Assembly: GCA_021202275.1 (NCBI GenBank)
Contig: JAJQDI010000031.1
Span: 248,001 to 312,000 of the forward strand
DNA: 64,000 nt
Direction: 5' to 3'
From: Bacteroides sp.
Lineage (GTDB): Bacteria; Bacteroidota; Bacteroidia; Bacteroidales; Bacteroidaceae
The stretch's first letter is position 1, and each line of letters starts with the position of its first letter. Shown here in pieces: positions 35,658-46,103 of the stretch. Below the pieces are notes generated by a model, which had not been told where the DNA came from, did no database searches, and saw only the letters and a list, made by a program, of their open reading frames with translations. A program made the position numbers and the translations under genes.

Positions 35658-38648
35658 ATGAGTATCCCGTATCATATCATTCGCTGTATATTCTTCCTTC
35701 TGCTTCTGGCAGGAGTGGGCGGATGTACCACGCAAATATATGAATCCACGCGTAACGGTGAGGAAGAGGACGGCACCTGTCTGGTACGGGTACATATACA
35801 GACCACCGGTAGTTCCACCCGTGGAACCCGCGCGGGCGGATATTCAGACACCCATATCGAAACCATCGACATACTCTCTTTCCGGGAAGATAACTCCATA
35901 TTCCAGTACCGGGCACTCGCCGGAGTTATTGACCTGAATAACCAGTGGTTTGATGCGGTAATCAATAAAAGTGTCGATGAAAAACAGGTGCTTGTGGTAA
36001 TTGCCAATCTACGACCCGAACTGGATGCACTGACATTGACTCCGGGAGTTACCACACTGAATGATCTACGCAAAACCCTGAGTTTTAATTTCATCCAACA
36101 AACCACGCACGATCCTACCTACAATCCGGCAAACATACCAAACGGAATGTTTGGAGTGGATCGCCCCTTGCCTATGTGGGGAGAGAGTGAAGCACTGGAC
36201 ATTCTGGAAAGTCAGATGACCATAGGTACGATCTACCTGCTTCGTTCATTGGCTGGGGTTACCGTATGGATCAATCTGGACCCTACAGATCCCGATCAGA
36301 AACCTTTTGAACTGACAGATGTAGTCATCACCCGGACACCGGACAAAGGATGGGCGATTCCCGATCCGGATCTGATCACCGTTGCATCCGATGGTACAAT
36401 TACCGCAAATGAACCTACCACCGCACATTTGGGTGCCACACACCGTAACGCCTATTATATGTCTACCGATGGCATTAGCATCACCGATGGAATATATATC
36501 GGGGAATACAGCAATACCACAGCTGGGATGAGTGATGATGACCGTACATGGCTTCTGGTGGGAGGAATATACGACAACTCCGGGGAGGTTACCTGGTATC
36601 GTCTTCCCTTTATGGATCGTGACGGCAAACAATGGGACATTCTTCGCAACCACAATTACATTTTCAATATCACCAAAGTCACCGGAGCCGGTAATTCTGA
36701 AGAAGATGCAAAAGACGCTGATATCTATGCCGATGTTATTCCGTGGAACCTGGGTGCCGATGCTGAGTTTGATATTGATGGAATCTACTGGATATGGATT
36801 GACCCCAATTCCGCAGTTTATGACGAGAAAGGCGGAAACGGAACAATCAACGTGGAAACCAATTATCCCGGTGGATGGACAGCTACTGTTTCCAGCTCCG
36901 AAACTGAAGCGGATGTACCCTGTTCATGGCTTACCATAACCTCTACCACCGCGTCACAACTAAATTATACGGTAGATCCGAATATGAACTGGCTTCCCCG
37001 AACAGGATATATTCACATCCGGGCTGCCAGCTTTGCCGTAACGATAAAGATCGAACAGACCCATCTGTATGTAACCAGTTACAGTGTGACTCCCACCGGA
37101 GATATACCTTCGGACGGGCAATCCCGTACCGTAACCCTAGTCGGGCTGTTTGACGATGTTCCCCTCCGGGTAATGGATCTCACCCATACTACTGAACTGG
37201 TACAGTCACCGGCTGTCTCCGTACCTGGTAATGTGGGTACGACCAATCCGAACTCCTCGGCAACGGTGACTATCCCGGCATGGTCCAGCGATGTGATACG
37301 CACCGTAGCTATCCAGTATTTCGATAAAGGAGTAAATTCCTGGGTTACTGTACAACAAGCTCAGCAAGAGGGTTATAATTTTACAATCGCTTCCAACCTG
37401 ACCAACGGTAGCACCATAGCCAACAGCAGCCAGTCTTATACCATCAGTATTTTAGGTACTTCCTGGCCTACCCTCTATGCCCGGGCGGTCATTCAGGGAA
37501 CCAATGTGGTGGTCGCGGGGCCGATCACCATTCCGGCCGGTTCCGGAAGTGGAACCACAGCAAACATAACGATCGACACGTATGAGCAGTGGAATGAATC
37601 TTCCCTTAACCGTACGGTGGAGATACAATGGTCGAGAGACCATACAACCTGGACTTCTCTCAATTATGGTACACAACCCGGAGCATTCAGTATTACCGGA
37701 ACGGATCTGGAAGTACCTCCTGTGGGATTTTATGGTACCTATCTCAGGTTGATCCCGTTACTTGGTGCTACGCTAAAGGCCAAAGTGGATGGCAACTACA
37801 CGAGCGGTTGGGTGCAGGTGCGTGTCGTAGTTTCGGGAACTTCGACTGAGGTATCTGATACACCCACAATTACAAATACATCCACCCGTACAACTGAGGT
37901 AACAGTGGATCGAAATCCGAATTATACCGGAGCCAACATTTCTAAATATGACGGTTTAACCAATAGCAATCTTGCCGGACATCGGGAAGTTCAATGTCAA
38001 TACCGTCGTTATATTAACAGTACAACCGGTGGTACCGGTTCCTGGGAAACCACCTGGACCAATTTGAGTACGGTAGTGGATCAACTGGGTTATGTTACCC
38101 TGACAACCGGACGTGTGGTAGCCGGAAAAGATTATACAGATGCATCCGGAGAAGAGGAATTTGATTGGGCAACAGCCATGGGTATTTCACAGATATACAA
38201 TACAACAGATTATCCACAGGCTGGTGTTCTTGAAAATAATTCAGCAAACAATTCGCACTGGGATAAAGGAATGTATCGGGCAAGAACAGGGGTATTAGCC
38301 TACACTCTCACTTATTCAGCAAGTAATGGCGGATGTGCCGCATATACCGAACCTGGAGCATCTCAGTCATTTTATTTACCGAATCAAGTAGAAATAGAAG
38401 AAATGGCTGCCCGGTTCGATGAACTTGGAGAGATTGCTTATGAGAGCCCGTATGAATATTGGATGAGTGAAGAATGGAATTATACGAAAGCTTCAGGTGC
38501 TACTGAAACCGTTATTAAAGAATTACGTGGCATGACTTATGACCTTGAATTAAAATATTTTGCACATCCTTTAAAAATTAATATTAATCCATCTACTGGT
38601 TTAAACGGAAGTTCGTACCGGGTGCGATGCGTCCGTGCCAGAAACTAG
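35658..38648 (+). CDS. Large fimbrial accessory/tip lipoprotein (DUF4906-like, BACON domain)
   Basis: 996 residues from ATG 35658; a TTG at 35652 is less likely. Lipobox LLLAGVGGCTT. The N-terminal half is fimbrillin/DUF4906-like (CLVRVHIQTT, HIETIDILSF, NHNYIFNITKVTGAG). A BACON-type domain follows (NYPGGWTATVSSSETEADVP to AASFAVTIKIEQTH), then repeated Ig-like domains, and a C-terminal region ending SYRVRCVRARN. Such proteins form the distal tip of Mfa-type fimbriae (Mfa3-5 analogues). Intact. Followed closely by a paralogue. Confidence 0.7.
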   Translation: MSIPYHIIRCIFFLLLLAGVGGCTTQIYESTRNGEEEDGTCLVRVHIQTTGSSTRGTRAGGYSDTHIETIDILSFREDNSIFQYRALAGVIDLNNQWFDAVINKSVDEKQVLVVIANLRPELDALTLTPGVTTLNDLRKTLSFNFIQQTTHDPTYNPANIPNGMFGVDRPLPMWGESEALDILESQMTIGTIYLLRSLAGVTVWINLDPTDPDQKPFELTDVVITRTPDKGWAIPDPDLITVASDGTITANEPTTAHLGATHRNAYYMSTDGISITDGIYIGEYSNTTAGMSDDDRTWLLVGGIYDNSGEVTWYRLPFMDRDGKQWDILRNHNYIFNITKVTGAGNSEEDAKDADIYADVIPWNLGADAEFDIDGIYWIWIDPNSAVYDEKGGNGTINVETNYPGGWTATVSSSETEADVPCSWLTITSTTASQLNYTVDPNMNWLPRTGYIHIRAASFAVTIKIEQTHLYVTSYSVTPTGDIPSDGQSRTVTLVGLFDDVPLRVMDLTHTTELVQSPAVSVPGNVGTTNPNSSATVTIPAWSSDVIRTVAIQYFDKGVNSWVTVQQAQQEGYNFTIASNLTNGSTIANSSQSYTISILGTSWPTLYARAVIQGTNVVVAGPITIPAGSGSGTTANITIDTYEQWNESSLNRTVEIQWSRDHTTWTSLNYGTQPGAFSITGTDLEVPPVGFYGTYLRLIPLLGATLKAKVDGNYTSGWVQVRVVVSGTSTEVSDTPTITNTSTRTTEVTVDRNPNYTGANISKYDGLTNSNLAGHREVQCQYRRYINSTTGGTGSWETTWTNLSTVVDQLGYVTLTTGRVVAGKDYTDASGEEEFDWATAMGISQIYNTTDYPQAGVLENNSANNSHWDKGMYRARTGVLAYTLTYSASNGGCAAYTEPGASQSFYLPNQVEIEEMAARFDELGEIAYESPYEYWMSEEWNYTKASGATETVIKELRGMTYDLELKYFAHPLKININPSTGLNGSSYRVRCVRARN

Positions 38649-38798
38649 AAACTATGAAACGGAACTAATACAAGTATAATGGACATCAGATACAACGACA
38701 CAAATAACGGACAACAGAAAACGTATGGTTTTCGGTTTTCCGGTTTGTACGCCAGCAGCGACATTTCAGGCGGTAAGCGTGTATGGTGTGTCCGTAAT

Positions 38799-41795
38799 AT
38801 GCCCATAGTATGGTTAATCAGTTGTTTCCTTTTTATAGGGTTAAGTGCATGTGAACGGGAAATTATCCGAACAGAACCGGAACCCGTAGAAGAGGAAAAT
38901 AATCTGGTCACTTTCGAAATCTGCATTCCGCAAACCAGTTCACCACAAACACAAACCCGATCCTTGACCGGGGCACAGGAAACTCAGGTACAGGAAGTAA
39001 ATATCCTGGTTTTTGAACCTTCGGGTGGTAACTTCCTCTACAGTGCCTCGGCCAAGACTATCACCAAAAACCCTGAAAACAGCAACAACGATTATAAATT
39101 TACTGCAAAACTTGAAGAACATACCGGATGCGATATCGTATTGATAACCAATGCAAATTCTGCCGTTCAGGCATTTCTAACGGCTCAGGGCAGTACACCT
39201 TTTACAAAAGCGACCCTACAATCCGGGTTAAACCTGAATACTACAGATTCATATCACGATAGCGATGGCAAATGGGACACAACAACTCCGGCTCTGTTTC
39301 CGATGTGGGGGGAACGACAAAATCTTGCCATTGCCAAAAATGCCGTGATTGAAGGGATCATGCTCCACCGGATGGTTTCACGAATCAATTTTTATGTGGC
39401 TGCCGACAACTTCAATTTGCGTGAAGTTTATCTGTATAACTCCCTGACCACAGGAGCCATCCTTCCCAACGCAACCCATTGGGATGCCACCTGGAAAGAA
39501 TCTGGCGCGGCTCCTACCGATCCCGAGGTAGGAAAAGCTACCGCTCCAAGCCTTCCCACCGGATGGACATACACAACATCTCCTCTGATTTATTCGTACC
39601 TGAATTCCGAAGTAACAGATAAAACGTGTGTCAACGAGATATATACATTCGAGGCTCCTGCCGGAGATGCTTCCGCAGGTCCGGCAAATACGTATCTGGT
39701 TATTGGTGGAAATTACGAAAGTAGCACAGATATTACCTATTACCGCATCGACATCGCGGAAAAGAACAGTGCCGGAATGTACGAATACCTTCCTCTGCTG
39801 CGCAACCATACGTATGAATTTACCCTGAACAGCGTTGCCCGCAAAGGGTATTCCACTGCCGATATGGCTGCTCAGGCAGGGCCGGAGAATACGGATGTTG
39901 TTTTGATAGTGGAACATGACTCCGAACTGCATTACTTTGTTTCCGACAGCCATTATTACCTGGGAGTAGACCAGAAAATAGTACGGCTACCATACAGCAT
40001 AAGTTCCCAGACAGAGGAACTAAAGATCAAAACCAACTATCCAAACGGATGGACAGTTAAAGTTTCCGATTCGGAAACCGATCCCAATGTGCCGTGTACG
40101 TGGCTTACAGTAAATACATCTGTTCCCTCTACCGGACGGGAATTAAGTTATACCGCCGCACCAAACGACACCTGGGCCGTACGGCGAGCATATTTACATA
40201 TTTCGGCCGGTGTTGAAATGGTAGTTACCATTGAACTTGATTCCAAAAGCGCGGTAGAACTACCTACCATTACCCCGACAGGTGATATTCCGGCTGCCGG
40301 GCAAACACGGACAGTCACACTCACTGGATTGTTTGAACAGGACATACCCATACGGGCACGGGATAAATACGATACACAGGCACTCGACCAGCAAAACGCT
40401 CCCGCCAATGCGCCGGGAGGCAATCCGGTGAATGTTATCCTAACTATTCCGCCCTGGCCAAGCGAAGAAATACGAACCATTGTCTTCGAATACCAGGACC
40501 CTAACACCTCCCTGTGGGTCATTTTCCACGAAGACATTCAACTCGGTTACGATTTTGAATTACATACCACCCTGACCGAAGGTGGTGTAATTCCGGAAAA
40601 ACCAATGGTTGCGGATTATATGGTAACTGTTGCGGGTGCGGCATGGCCTGATATTTATTTGCGTGCAATAGATTCCGGCACCCTGGAAGTAATTTCCGAT
40701 CCGGTTACGATACCTTCCGGTTATATGGGGTCCAGCTGGCAAAGACTCCCGGTTTACGCGTACAATCAGTGGAATGAACAACCTGTCCGGAATGTCGAAT
40801 TCCAATATTCCACCGATGGAACGGTGTGGACTACATTTCGCTCAGGTACCCAGAAAGGTTGGTATAAGATAAATCAAATTTCCTATAAAATTTACCACCC
40901 CGGAACCACCCAGCGTAACGACATTTCGCACGATGGAGCCCGGGTCGTTTTAACCATTAACGGTGATTTCCCTGACGGTGTGGTCGAAGCCCGTCTGGGT
41001 ACTTCAGAGGTTCAGATAGACCGTGTAGGCGGAGATGGTATCTCGGCCAATACAGACACGGAGTTACTTTGCCGATATAACCGCACATTATTGACCCGCA
41101 CTATTCCGATTTCCTATCGCATTTTTGTAAATAACTCCTGGCAACCCTGGAGTTACGAACAAAGTGGTACCGGCAATATCGCAACCTTACCTCAACCATC
41201 CATCGCATGTGAAATGCCGTTTACAGGACGTATTATTGCATGGGAAGACGCGAAAAATCATACGATGAAAAATGACTCTTATTATTACATGACCTGGGCA
41301 GAAGCCATGGGAATACATACTACGTATAACTATAATAATTATGACGCGGATGTGACTACACGGGATTACCCGACTTATGGGGAAAGTTGTACTTATATTA
41401 ATACAACTATTGAAACCGGAGGTTGTTCCTTGTATTACGAAGGAAATGATCCGGATGATCCTATTCGTGGCATAGGGAACTGGTACCTCTGGGGTGACGG
41501 AAAATCACAATACGAGGGAGAATCACAGTTTTTTATCCAGACTCATCCATCCGAACGCTCCGCGGCCCTGGGTTTGAGAGCAGGAACGGAATACTGGACG
41601 TATGGTACCGGAAATAAAGAATATCAGGTGACCGTGAAGATACTTGAAAACAACTGGACTTTCGCTTTCAAATACAAGCCACTTCTTGGTGCTGATTACA
41701 ACATCATGAGAACCCGTTGCGTACGCTACCCATCCGCCGGAGAGCGGGAACAGTTTGAAAACGGATATGCTCCGAATGTGGTTACGAACTATTAG
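38799..41795 (+). CDS. Second large fimbrial tip lipoprotein (DUF4906-like, BACON domain)
   Basis: 998 residues from ATG 38799, chosen because MPIVWLISCFLFIGLSAC is a perfect lipoprotein signal peptide; the longer start at 38679 places 40 polar residues before it. Paralogue of the preceding gene: DUF4906-like N-terminus (NLVTFEICIPQ, VNILVFEPSGG, LLRNHTYEFTLNSVARKG), BACON-like TNYPNGWTVKVSDSETDPNV, shared THTLTG/TPTGDIP-type repeats, and an end reading MRTRCVRYPSAG. Two tip proteins in tandem suggest duplication with divergence of the adhesive C-terminus. Confidence 0.7.
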   Translation: MPIVWLISCFLFIGLSACEREIIRTEPEPVEEENNLVTFEICIPQTSSPQTQTRSLTGAQETQVQEVNILVFEPSGGNFLYSASAKTITKNPENSNNDYKFTAKLEEHTGCDIVLITNANSAVQAFLTAQGSTPFTKATLQSGLNLNTTDSYHDSDGKWDTTTPALFPMWGERQNLAIAKNAVIEGIMLHRMVSRINFYVAADNFNLREVYLYNSLTTGAILPNATHWDATWKESGAAPTDPEVGKATAPSLPTGWTYTTSPLIYSYLNSEVTDKTCVNEIYTFEAPAGDASAGPANTYLVIGGNYESSTDITYYRIDIAEKNSAGMYEYLPLLRNHTYEFTLNSVARKGYSTADMAAQAGPENTDVVLIVEHDSELHYFVSDSHYYLGVDQKIVRLPYSISSQTEELKIKTNYPNGWTVKVSDSETDPNVPCTWLTVNTSVPSTGRELSYTAAPNDTWAVRRAYLHISAGVEMVVTIELDSKSAVELPTITPTGDIPAAGQTRTVTLTGLFEQDIPIRARDKYDTQALDQQNAPANAPGGNPVNVILTIPPWPSEEIRTIVFEYQDPNTSLWVIFHEDIQLGYDFELHTTLTEGGVIPEKPMVADYMVTVAGAAWPDIYLRAIDSGTLEVISDPVTIPSGYMGSSWQRLPVYAYNQWNEQPVRNVEFQYSTDGTVWTTFRSGTQKGWYKINQISYKIYHPGTTQRNDISHDGARVVLTINGDFPDGVVEARLGTSEVQIDRVGGDGISANTDTELLCRYNRTLLTRTIPISYRIFVNNSWQPWSYEQSGTGNIATLPQPSIACEMPFTGRIIAWEDAKNHTMKNDSYYYMTWAEAMGIHTTYNYNNYDADVTTRDYPTYGESCTYINTTIETGGCSLYYEGNDPDDPIRGIGNWYLWGDGKSQYEGESQFFIQTHPSERSAALGLRAGTEYWTYGTGNKEYQVTVKILENNWTFAFKYKPLLGADYNIMRTRCVRYPSAGEREQFENGYAPNVVTNY

Positions 41796-41809
41796 TAGCC
41801 ACTACCTTG

Positions 41810-42439
41810 CTACAGTTGGCCGTTCTCTACCAGAACGGCGATCCGTTCGATCATCTGATCGGCTCCCTGCGGATCGTATTCTTTCTTCAGGCTGGCTCCG
41901 AAGAGTCCGGCGAACGTCTGGTAGAATCCCGCTTTGAACGAACCCATAAACGCGCGTACCAGTTCATAGGAAGACTGGTTGCACTCCCGGTCTACCAGTT
42001 TGATCAGCATCTTTCCCTGGGTGAAAGAGAGTTTTTTCATCTCTGCCGTATATTGCTGTTTCAGCCCTTTCTCTACCCGGATGATGTGTTTTTTCCGCTC
42101 TTTCTCGTCGGGCAGGGTTTGCAGGTATTCATAGGTTTCGATCAGGGTACTCCGGATCATCTTGGCATACGGAAGCGTTTTTTTCACATTGTATACCATG
42201 CGATCGTATTCCCTACGTTGTTTTTCGTTCTTAAACACAAGAGGTTTGAAGATATACACCTGAGGCAGTTGTACACAGGGAATAGTATCTCCCTGGTAGA
42301 TACACATAGCCACGATGTAGCCATCCGGAGAAGAAGCTTTCCTGTTCTCCTGGGCAGAAATTTCTGATATCTCCAAACAGGAGATCAGAAGCAAAGCCAG
42401 TATGTATATCCATTTGTTCACGCTACAAATATAATCCAT
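41810..42439 (-). CDS. DUF4294 domain protein, exported
   Basis: About 209 residues from ATG 42439. Signal peptide WIYILALLLISCLEISEISA, then the DUF4294 core: GDTIPCVQLPQVYIFKPLVF, YDRMVYNVKKTLPYAKMI, KGLKQQYTAEMKKLSFTQGK. Function unknown; conserved in Bacteroidetes. A perfect -7 element (TATATTTG, minus strand, 42426-42433) lies inside the first codons, so translation may really begin at GTG 42421 (VNKWIYILA), which still leaves a complete signal peptide. Convergent with the fimbrial operon. Confidence 0.75.
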   Translation of the reverse strand: MDYICSVNKWIYILALLLISCLEISEISAQENRKASSPDGYIVAMCIYQGDTIPCVQLPQVYIFKPLVFKNEKQRREYDRMVYNVKKTLPYAKMIRSTLIETYEYLQTLPDEKERKKHIIRVEKGLKQQYTAEMKKLSFTQGKMLIKLVDRECNQSSYELVRAFMGSFKAGFYQTFAGLFGASLKKEYDPQGADQMIERIAVLVENGQL

Positions 42440-42590
42440 ACAGGTGATTTTCATTACGTTTCATTTGTATTATTAACCTATTTAAAATAAATTTGCGACG
42501 TTACTTTAAATCTTTTAGCCCACACTCCGGAGGAAAAACAGGAAAATTTCTCGCTGTCTCCATAGGATGTGTTTGATAACCTGACCCATT

Positions 42591-44606
42591 ATGAAAAGCA
42601 CACACAAACACCTGCTTCTGTGGCTATGTCTGGGAGTGTATCCCTTGTTTATGAATGCACAGTCTCCCGAAACCCGTTGGGAAGAATGGATCGAAGATCT
42701 GACCGATCCGGAAGAGGGGAGTACCGATCTGGAAAGTCTGATCGAAGAACTGGTTTTTCTCCGGGAAGAGCCTATTGACCTCAACCGGGCTACACGGGAT
42801 CAGTTGGAGTCGCTGCCTTTTCTCACTCCGTTGCAAGTAGAGAATATACTGGCCTATGTATACATACACGGTCCGATGCAGACCTTGTACGAGTTGCAAC
42901 TGATCGAAGAGATGGATATGCAGACCCTGGAACGTTTGTTGCCTTTTGTCACTGTTCGCCCTGTAGTACCGGAGAATAGATTTCCTTCCGCGAAACAACT
43001 CCTTCGTTACGGCAAACATCAGTTGATCACGCGTCTGGATATTCCTTTCTACCGGCGCAAGGGATATGAGAAAAATTACCTCGGTACTCCCTATTACCAT
43101 TCCCTGCGGTATGAATTTCGTTACAAAGATCGTCTTCATGTGGGAATGACAGCGGAGAAAGATGCCGGAGAACCGATGTTTGCCTTGCACAACAAACAGG
43201 GATACGATCATTATTCCTTTTATTTGCTCCTGAAAGACATCGGTCCGTTGAATACGTTGGCGGTGGGTAATTACCGGATCGGTTTTGGAGAAGGACTGAT
43301 CGTGGGAAATGGCTTTCTGACCGGGAAAAGTGCCACTCTCTCCGGGCCCGATCTCCGGGCATCCGGCATTCGCAAACACGCTTCTACCGACGAATACAAT
43401 TATTTGCGTGGAGTAGCTGCCAGTATCGATTGGAAAAACTGGACGCTGACCGCTTTCGGTTCGCATCGTTCATTCGATGCCATTACACAGGGAGATACCC
43501 TCACTTCCATACAAAAGACCGGACTGCACCGGACCGAAAAAGAGGCCGAACGCAAAGGAGCGGCTCAGATGGTAGTGGCAGGCGGCAATCTACGCTATAC
43601 AGGCAGTCACTACCGGATCGGGGTTACCGGAATGTTCTACAGGTTCGATCGGCCCTATATACATACGTTACCCAAATATGCCCGTTACAATCTGGTGGGG
43701 CAGCAGTTTTACAATGCGGGTATCGACTATGCCGTGCGGTATCATCGGTTTTTTCTTTCCGGCGAATCGGCTGTGGGAAAACGGGGAAATGCTTTTCTGC
43801 ATCATTTGCAATATACTTCCGGATCTGTCTTTCGCATGCGGCTGACCCATCGCTATTATGCCCATGATTATTGGGCGTGGTTTTCCCGGTCGTTTGCCGA
43901 AGGCAGTCAGGTACAGAATGAGAACGGTTGGTACGTAGCTACCGAACTCTCTCCCTGGCGGGGCATACGCTGGTTTGCCTCCGCAGATCTCTTCTCCTTT
44001 CCCTGGTGGCGGTATCGCATCAGTAAACCTTCGCAGGGGATGGATTTGTGGACACGACTCACCTGGGAACCCTCCCGGAAGATATCTATGTATGTTAATT
44101 ACCGGTACAAATGCAAAGAAAGAGACGTTACCGGTACAAAAGGGGAGGTGATCCTGCCTACACATCATCACCGGTGGCGATACCGATGGAACTATCAGCC
44201 GTTGTCGTTCCTGGGATTCCGTACAACGGCAGACTACAACCGCTTTCATTTACAGGGAGAAGAGGTGGCTAAGGGATACCAGTTCACTCAGATGGTGCGG
44301 GGGGAATTTCTGGGCTCTGCACTGAAATGGGAAGTACAGGGAAGTTATTTCCATACCGATGACCACGACAGCCGGGTATATATCTCAGAAAAGAACCTAT
44401 TGTATACGTTCTATACTCCTTCGTTCTCAGGCAGAGGATGGCGATGGGGTATACATCTGCGTTGGGACTTCCGGAAGTGGGGCATGGTGATGGCCAAATG
44501 GGGACAGACCCGGTATGCGGACCGGGACGTGATCGGGTCGGGTAACGACCAGATCACCGGATCGGTAAAGAGTGATCTGCAACTGCTGCTGCGGCTTTCG
44601 TGGTAG
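42591..44606 (+). CDS. Helix-hairpin-helix protein with outer-membrane barrel
   Basis: 671 residues. Signal peptide HLLLWLCLGVYPLFMNAQ, a ComEA-like HhH region at about 55-115 (PIDLNRATRDQLESLPFLTP, then LYELQLIEEMDMQTLERLLP), then a long beta-rich section ending LLLRLSW, an aromatic C-terminus as in outer-membrane barrels. Family conserved in Bacteroidetes; possibly DNA-binding at the surface or uptake-related, but unproven. Stands alone with its own leader. Confidence 0.75.
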   Translation: MKSTHKHLLLWLCLGVYPLFMNAQSPETRWEEWIEDLTDPEEGSTDLESLIEELVFLREEPIDLNRATRDQLESLPFLTPLQVENILAYVYIHGPMQTLYELQLIEEMDMQTLERLLPFVTVRPVVPENRFPSAKQLLRYGKHQLITRLDIPFYRRKGYEKNYLGTPYYHSLRYEFRYKDRLHVGMTAEKDAGEPMFALHNKQGYDHYSFYLLLKDIGPLNTLAVGNYRIGFGEGLIVGNGFLTGKSATLSGPDLRASGIRKHASTDEYNYLRGVAASIDWKNWTLTAFGSHRSFDAITQGDTLTSIQKTGLHRTEKEAERKGAAQMVVAGGNLRYTGSHYRIGVTGMFYRFDRPYIHTLPKYARYNLVGQQFYNAGIDYAVRYHRFFLSGESAVGKRGNAFLHHLQYTSGSVFRMRLTHRYYAHDYWAWFSRSFAEGSQVQNENGWYVATELSPWRGIRWFASADLFSFPWWRYRISKPSQGMDLWTRLTWEPSRKISMYVNYRYKCKERDVTGTKGEVILPTHHHRWRYRWNYQPLSFLGFRTTADYNRFHLQGEEVAKGYQFTQMVRGEFLGSALKWEVQGSYFHTDDHDSRVYISEKNLLYTFYTPSFSGRGWRWGIHLRWDFRKWGMVMAKWGQTRYADRDVIGSGNDQITGSVKSDLQLLLRLSW

Positions 44607-44731
44607 TGTATATCTGATGAATGTAATATATCCAATGAATTAGCAACGTCTACTTATATAGTAACCATAAAAGTTTGCTGCGATTTTCAGGAGAAACAAA
44701 GAGCAATGAACCTTTTCCCTGTAAATATTCT

Positions 44732-44739
44732 TATCTTTG
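44732..44739 (+). promoter_or_regulatory. Promoter -7 element of the radical SAM gene
   Basis: TATCTTTG matches TAnnTTTG, 26 bases before ATG 44765, and rules out the longer in-frame start at 44675. Confidence 0.55.
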
Positions 44740-44764
44740 TACGTTCAACCCTTTACGTTCAGAT

Positions 44765-45538
44765 ATGTCTATTTTATTTCCGGCACCTGTTTTCGGTCCC
44801 GTACATTCCCGTCGGCTGGGAGTATCCCTGGGAGTAAACCTACTGCCTCCCGATGGGAAGGTGTGTTCTTTCGATTGTATCTATTGCGAATGTGGTCTCA
44901 ATGGTGACAATCGTTCACGACTGCGTATGCCTTCGCGCGAAGAGGTGCGGCAGACATTGGAAGCCAGGTTGAGGCAGATGCAGGCCGAAGGTCCTGCTCC
45001 CGATGTGATCACCTTTGCCGGTAATGGAGAACCAACCGCTCATCCGCAGTTTGCGGATGTTATAGAGGATACCTTGAAGTTACGTGATCGTTATTTTCCT
45101 CAGGCGAAAGTCAGTGTACTCAGCAATGCCTCTTTCCTGGATCGTCCCGAAGTATTTGAAGCATTGAAGCGAATTGATAACAACATCCTGAAGTTAGATA
45201 CGGTGGATATGGATTACATTCGTTGTGTCGATCGTCCGGCTGCGGGATACGATGTACGGAAAGTCATCGATCGCATCAAGGTTTTCGAAGGAAAATGCAT
45301 GATACAAACCATGTTCCTTAAGGGAGAATTCCGGGGAGAAGACGTAAACAATACTACTGACCGCTATGTTCTTCCCTGGTTGGAGGCGGTGAAAGAGATT
45401 GCTCCGCAGCAGGTAATGATCTATACGATTGACCGGGATACTCCGGTGAGCGGACTCAAAAAAGCCACTCCCGGAGAACTCAACCGGATCCGTGACCTGG
45501 TAGAGGCGGCTGGTATCTCCATATCTGTCTCTTATTAA
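44765..45538 (+). CDS. Radical SAM protein
   Basis: 257 residues from ATG 44765 (MSILFPAPVFGPVHSRRLGV). The cluster motif CxxxCxxC is in KVCSFDCIYCECG. SAM-binding GNGEPTAHPQF follows at the expected place. The N-terminal GPVHSRRLGVSLGVNLLP is typical of a widely conserved group of uncharacterised radical SAM proteins. Reductively cleaves SAM; substrate unknown. Precedes the flavin reductase gene by 40 bases, possibly cotranscribed. Confidence 0.85.
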   Translation: MSILFPAPVFGPVHSRRLGVSLGVNLLPPDGKVCSFDCIYCECGLNGDNRSRLRMPSREEVRQTLEARLRQMQAEGPAPDVITFAGNGEPTAHPQFADVIEDTLKLRDRYFPQAKVSVLSNASFLDRPEVFEALKRIDNNILKLDTVDMDYIRCVDRPAAGYDVRKVIDRIKVFEGKCMIQTMFLKGEFRGEDVNNTTDRYVLPWLEAVKEIAPQQVMIYTIDRDTPVSGLKKATPGELNRIRDLVEAAGISISVSY

Positions 45539-45578
45539 ACAAAACATTTACACCTATTATTATATAAACTTACATACG

Positions 45579-46094
45579 ATGATGAAACAAATAGCTATTC
45601 AGGAATTGACAGACAATTTCATTGAATCCATCGGCAAAGAGTGGATGTTGGTTACTGCCGGTACTACCGGATCATTCAATACCATGACTGCCAGTTGGGG
45701 TGGGATAGGATATATCTGGAACAAACCGGTAGTGTTCGTCTTTATCCGTCCCGAACGATATACCTACGAGTTTACCGAAAAAAGTGAATATCTGACGCTC
45801 TCTTTCCTGGGCGAAGAAAACAAAGCCATCCATAAGATCTGTGGTTCCAAATCGGGAAGAGATACGGATAAAGTAGCCGAAACAGGTCTGAAACCCATAG
45901 CTACAGAGAAGGGAAATGTGATCTTCGAACAGGGACGCTTGCAGCTGGAATGTCGTATTCTCTACAAACAATTTTTAGAAAAAGATAATTTCCTGCAACC
46001 CGAACTATACCAGCGCTGGTACAACCAGGGCCATGGCGATAATCTGCACAAGATGTATGTAGCGGAGATCGTCAATGTGTGGAGCAAGGGATGA
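45579..46094 (+). CDS. Flavin reductase family protein
   Basis: 171 residues with the FMN-binding split barrel: WMLVTAGTTGSFNTMTASWG, VFVFIRPERYTYEFTEKSEY and LTLSFLGEE. Probably an NAD(P)H:flavin oxidoreductase supplying reduced flavin; partner not identifiable. ATGATG at the start leaves one codon of doubt. The gene ends ten bases before a long inverted repeat. Confidence 0.8.
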   Translation: MMKQIAIQELTDNFIESIGKEWMLVTAGTTGSFNTMTASWGGIGYIWNKPVVFVFIRPERYTYEFTEKSEYLTLSFLGEENKAIHKICGSKSGRDTDKVAETGLKPIATEKGNVIFEQGRLQLECRILYKQFLEKDNFLQPELYQRWYNQGHGDNLHKMYVAEIVNVWSKG

Positions 46095-46103
46095 CGCTTC
46101 GCT

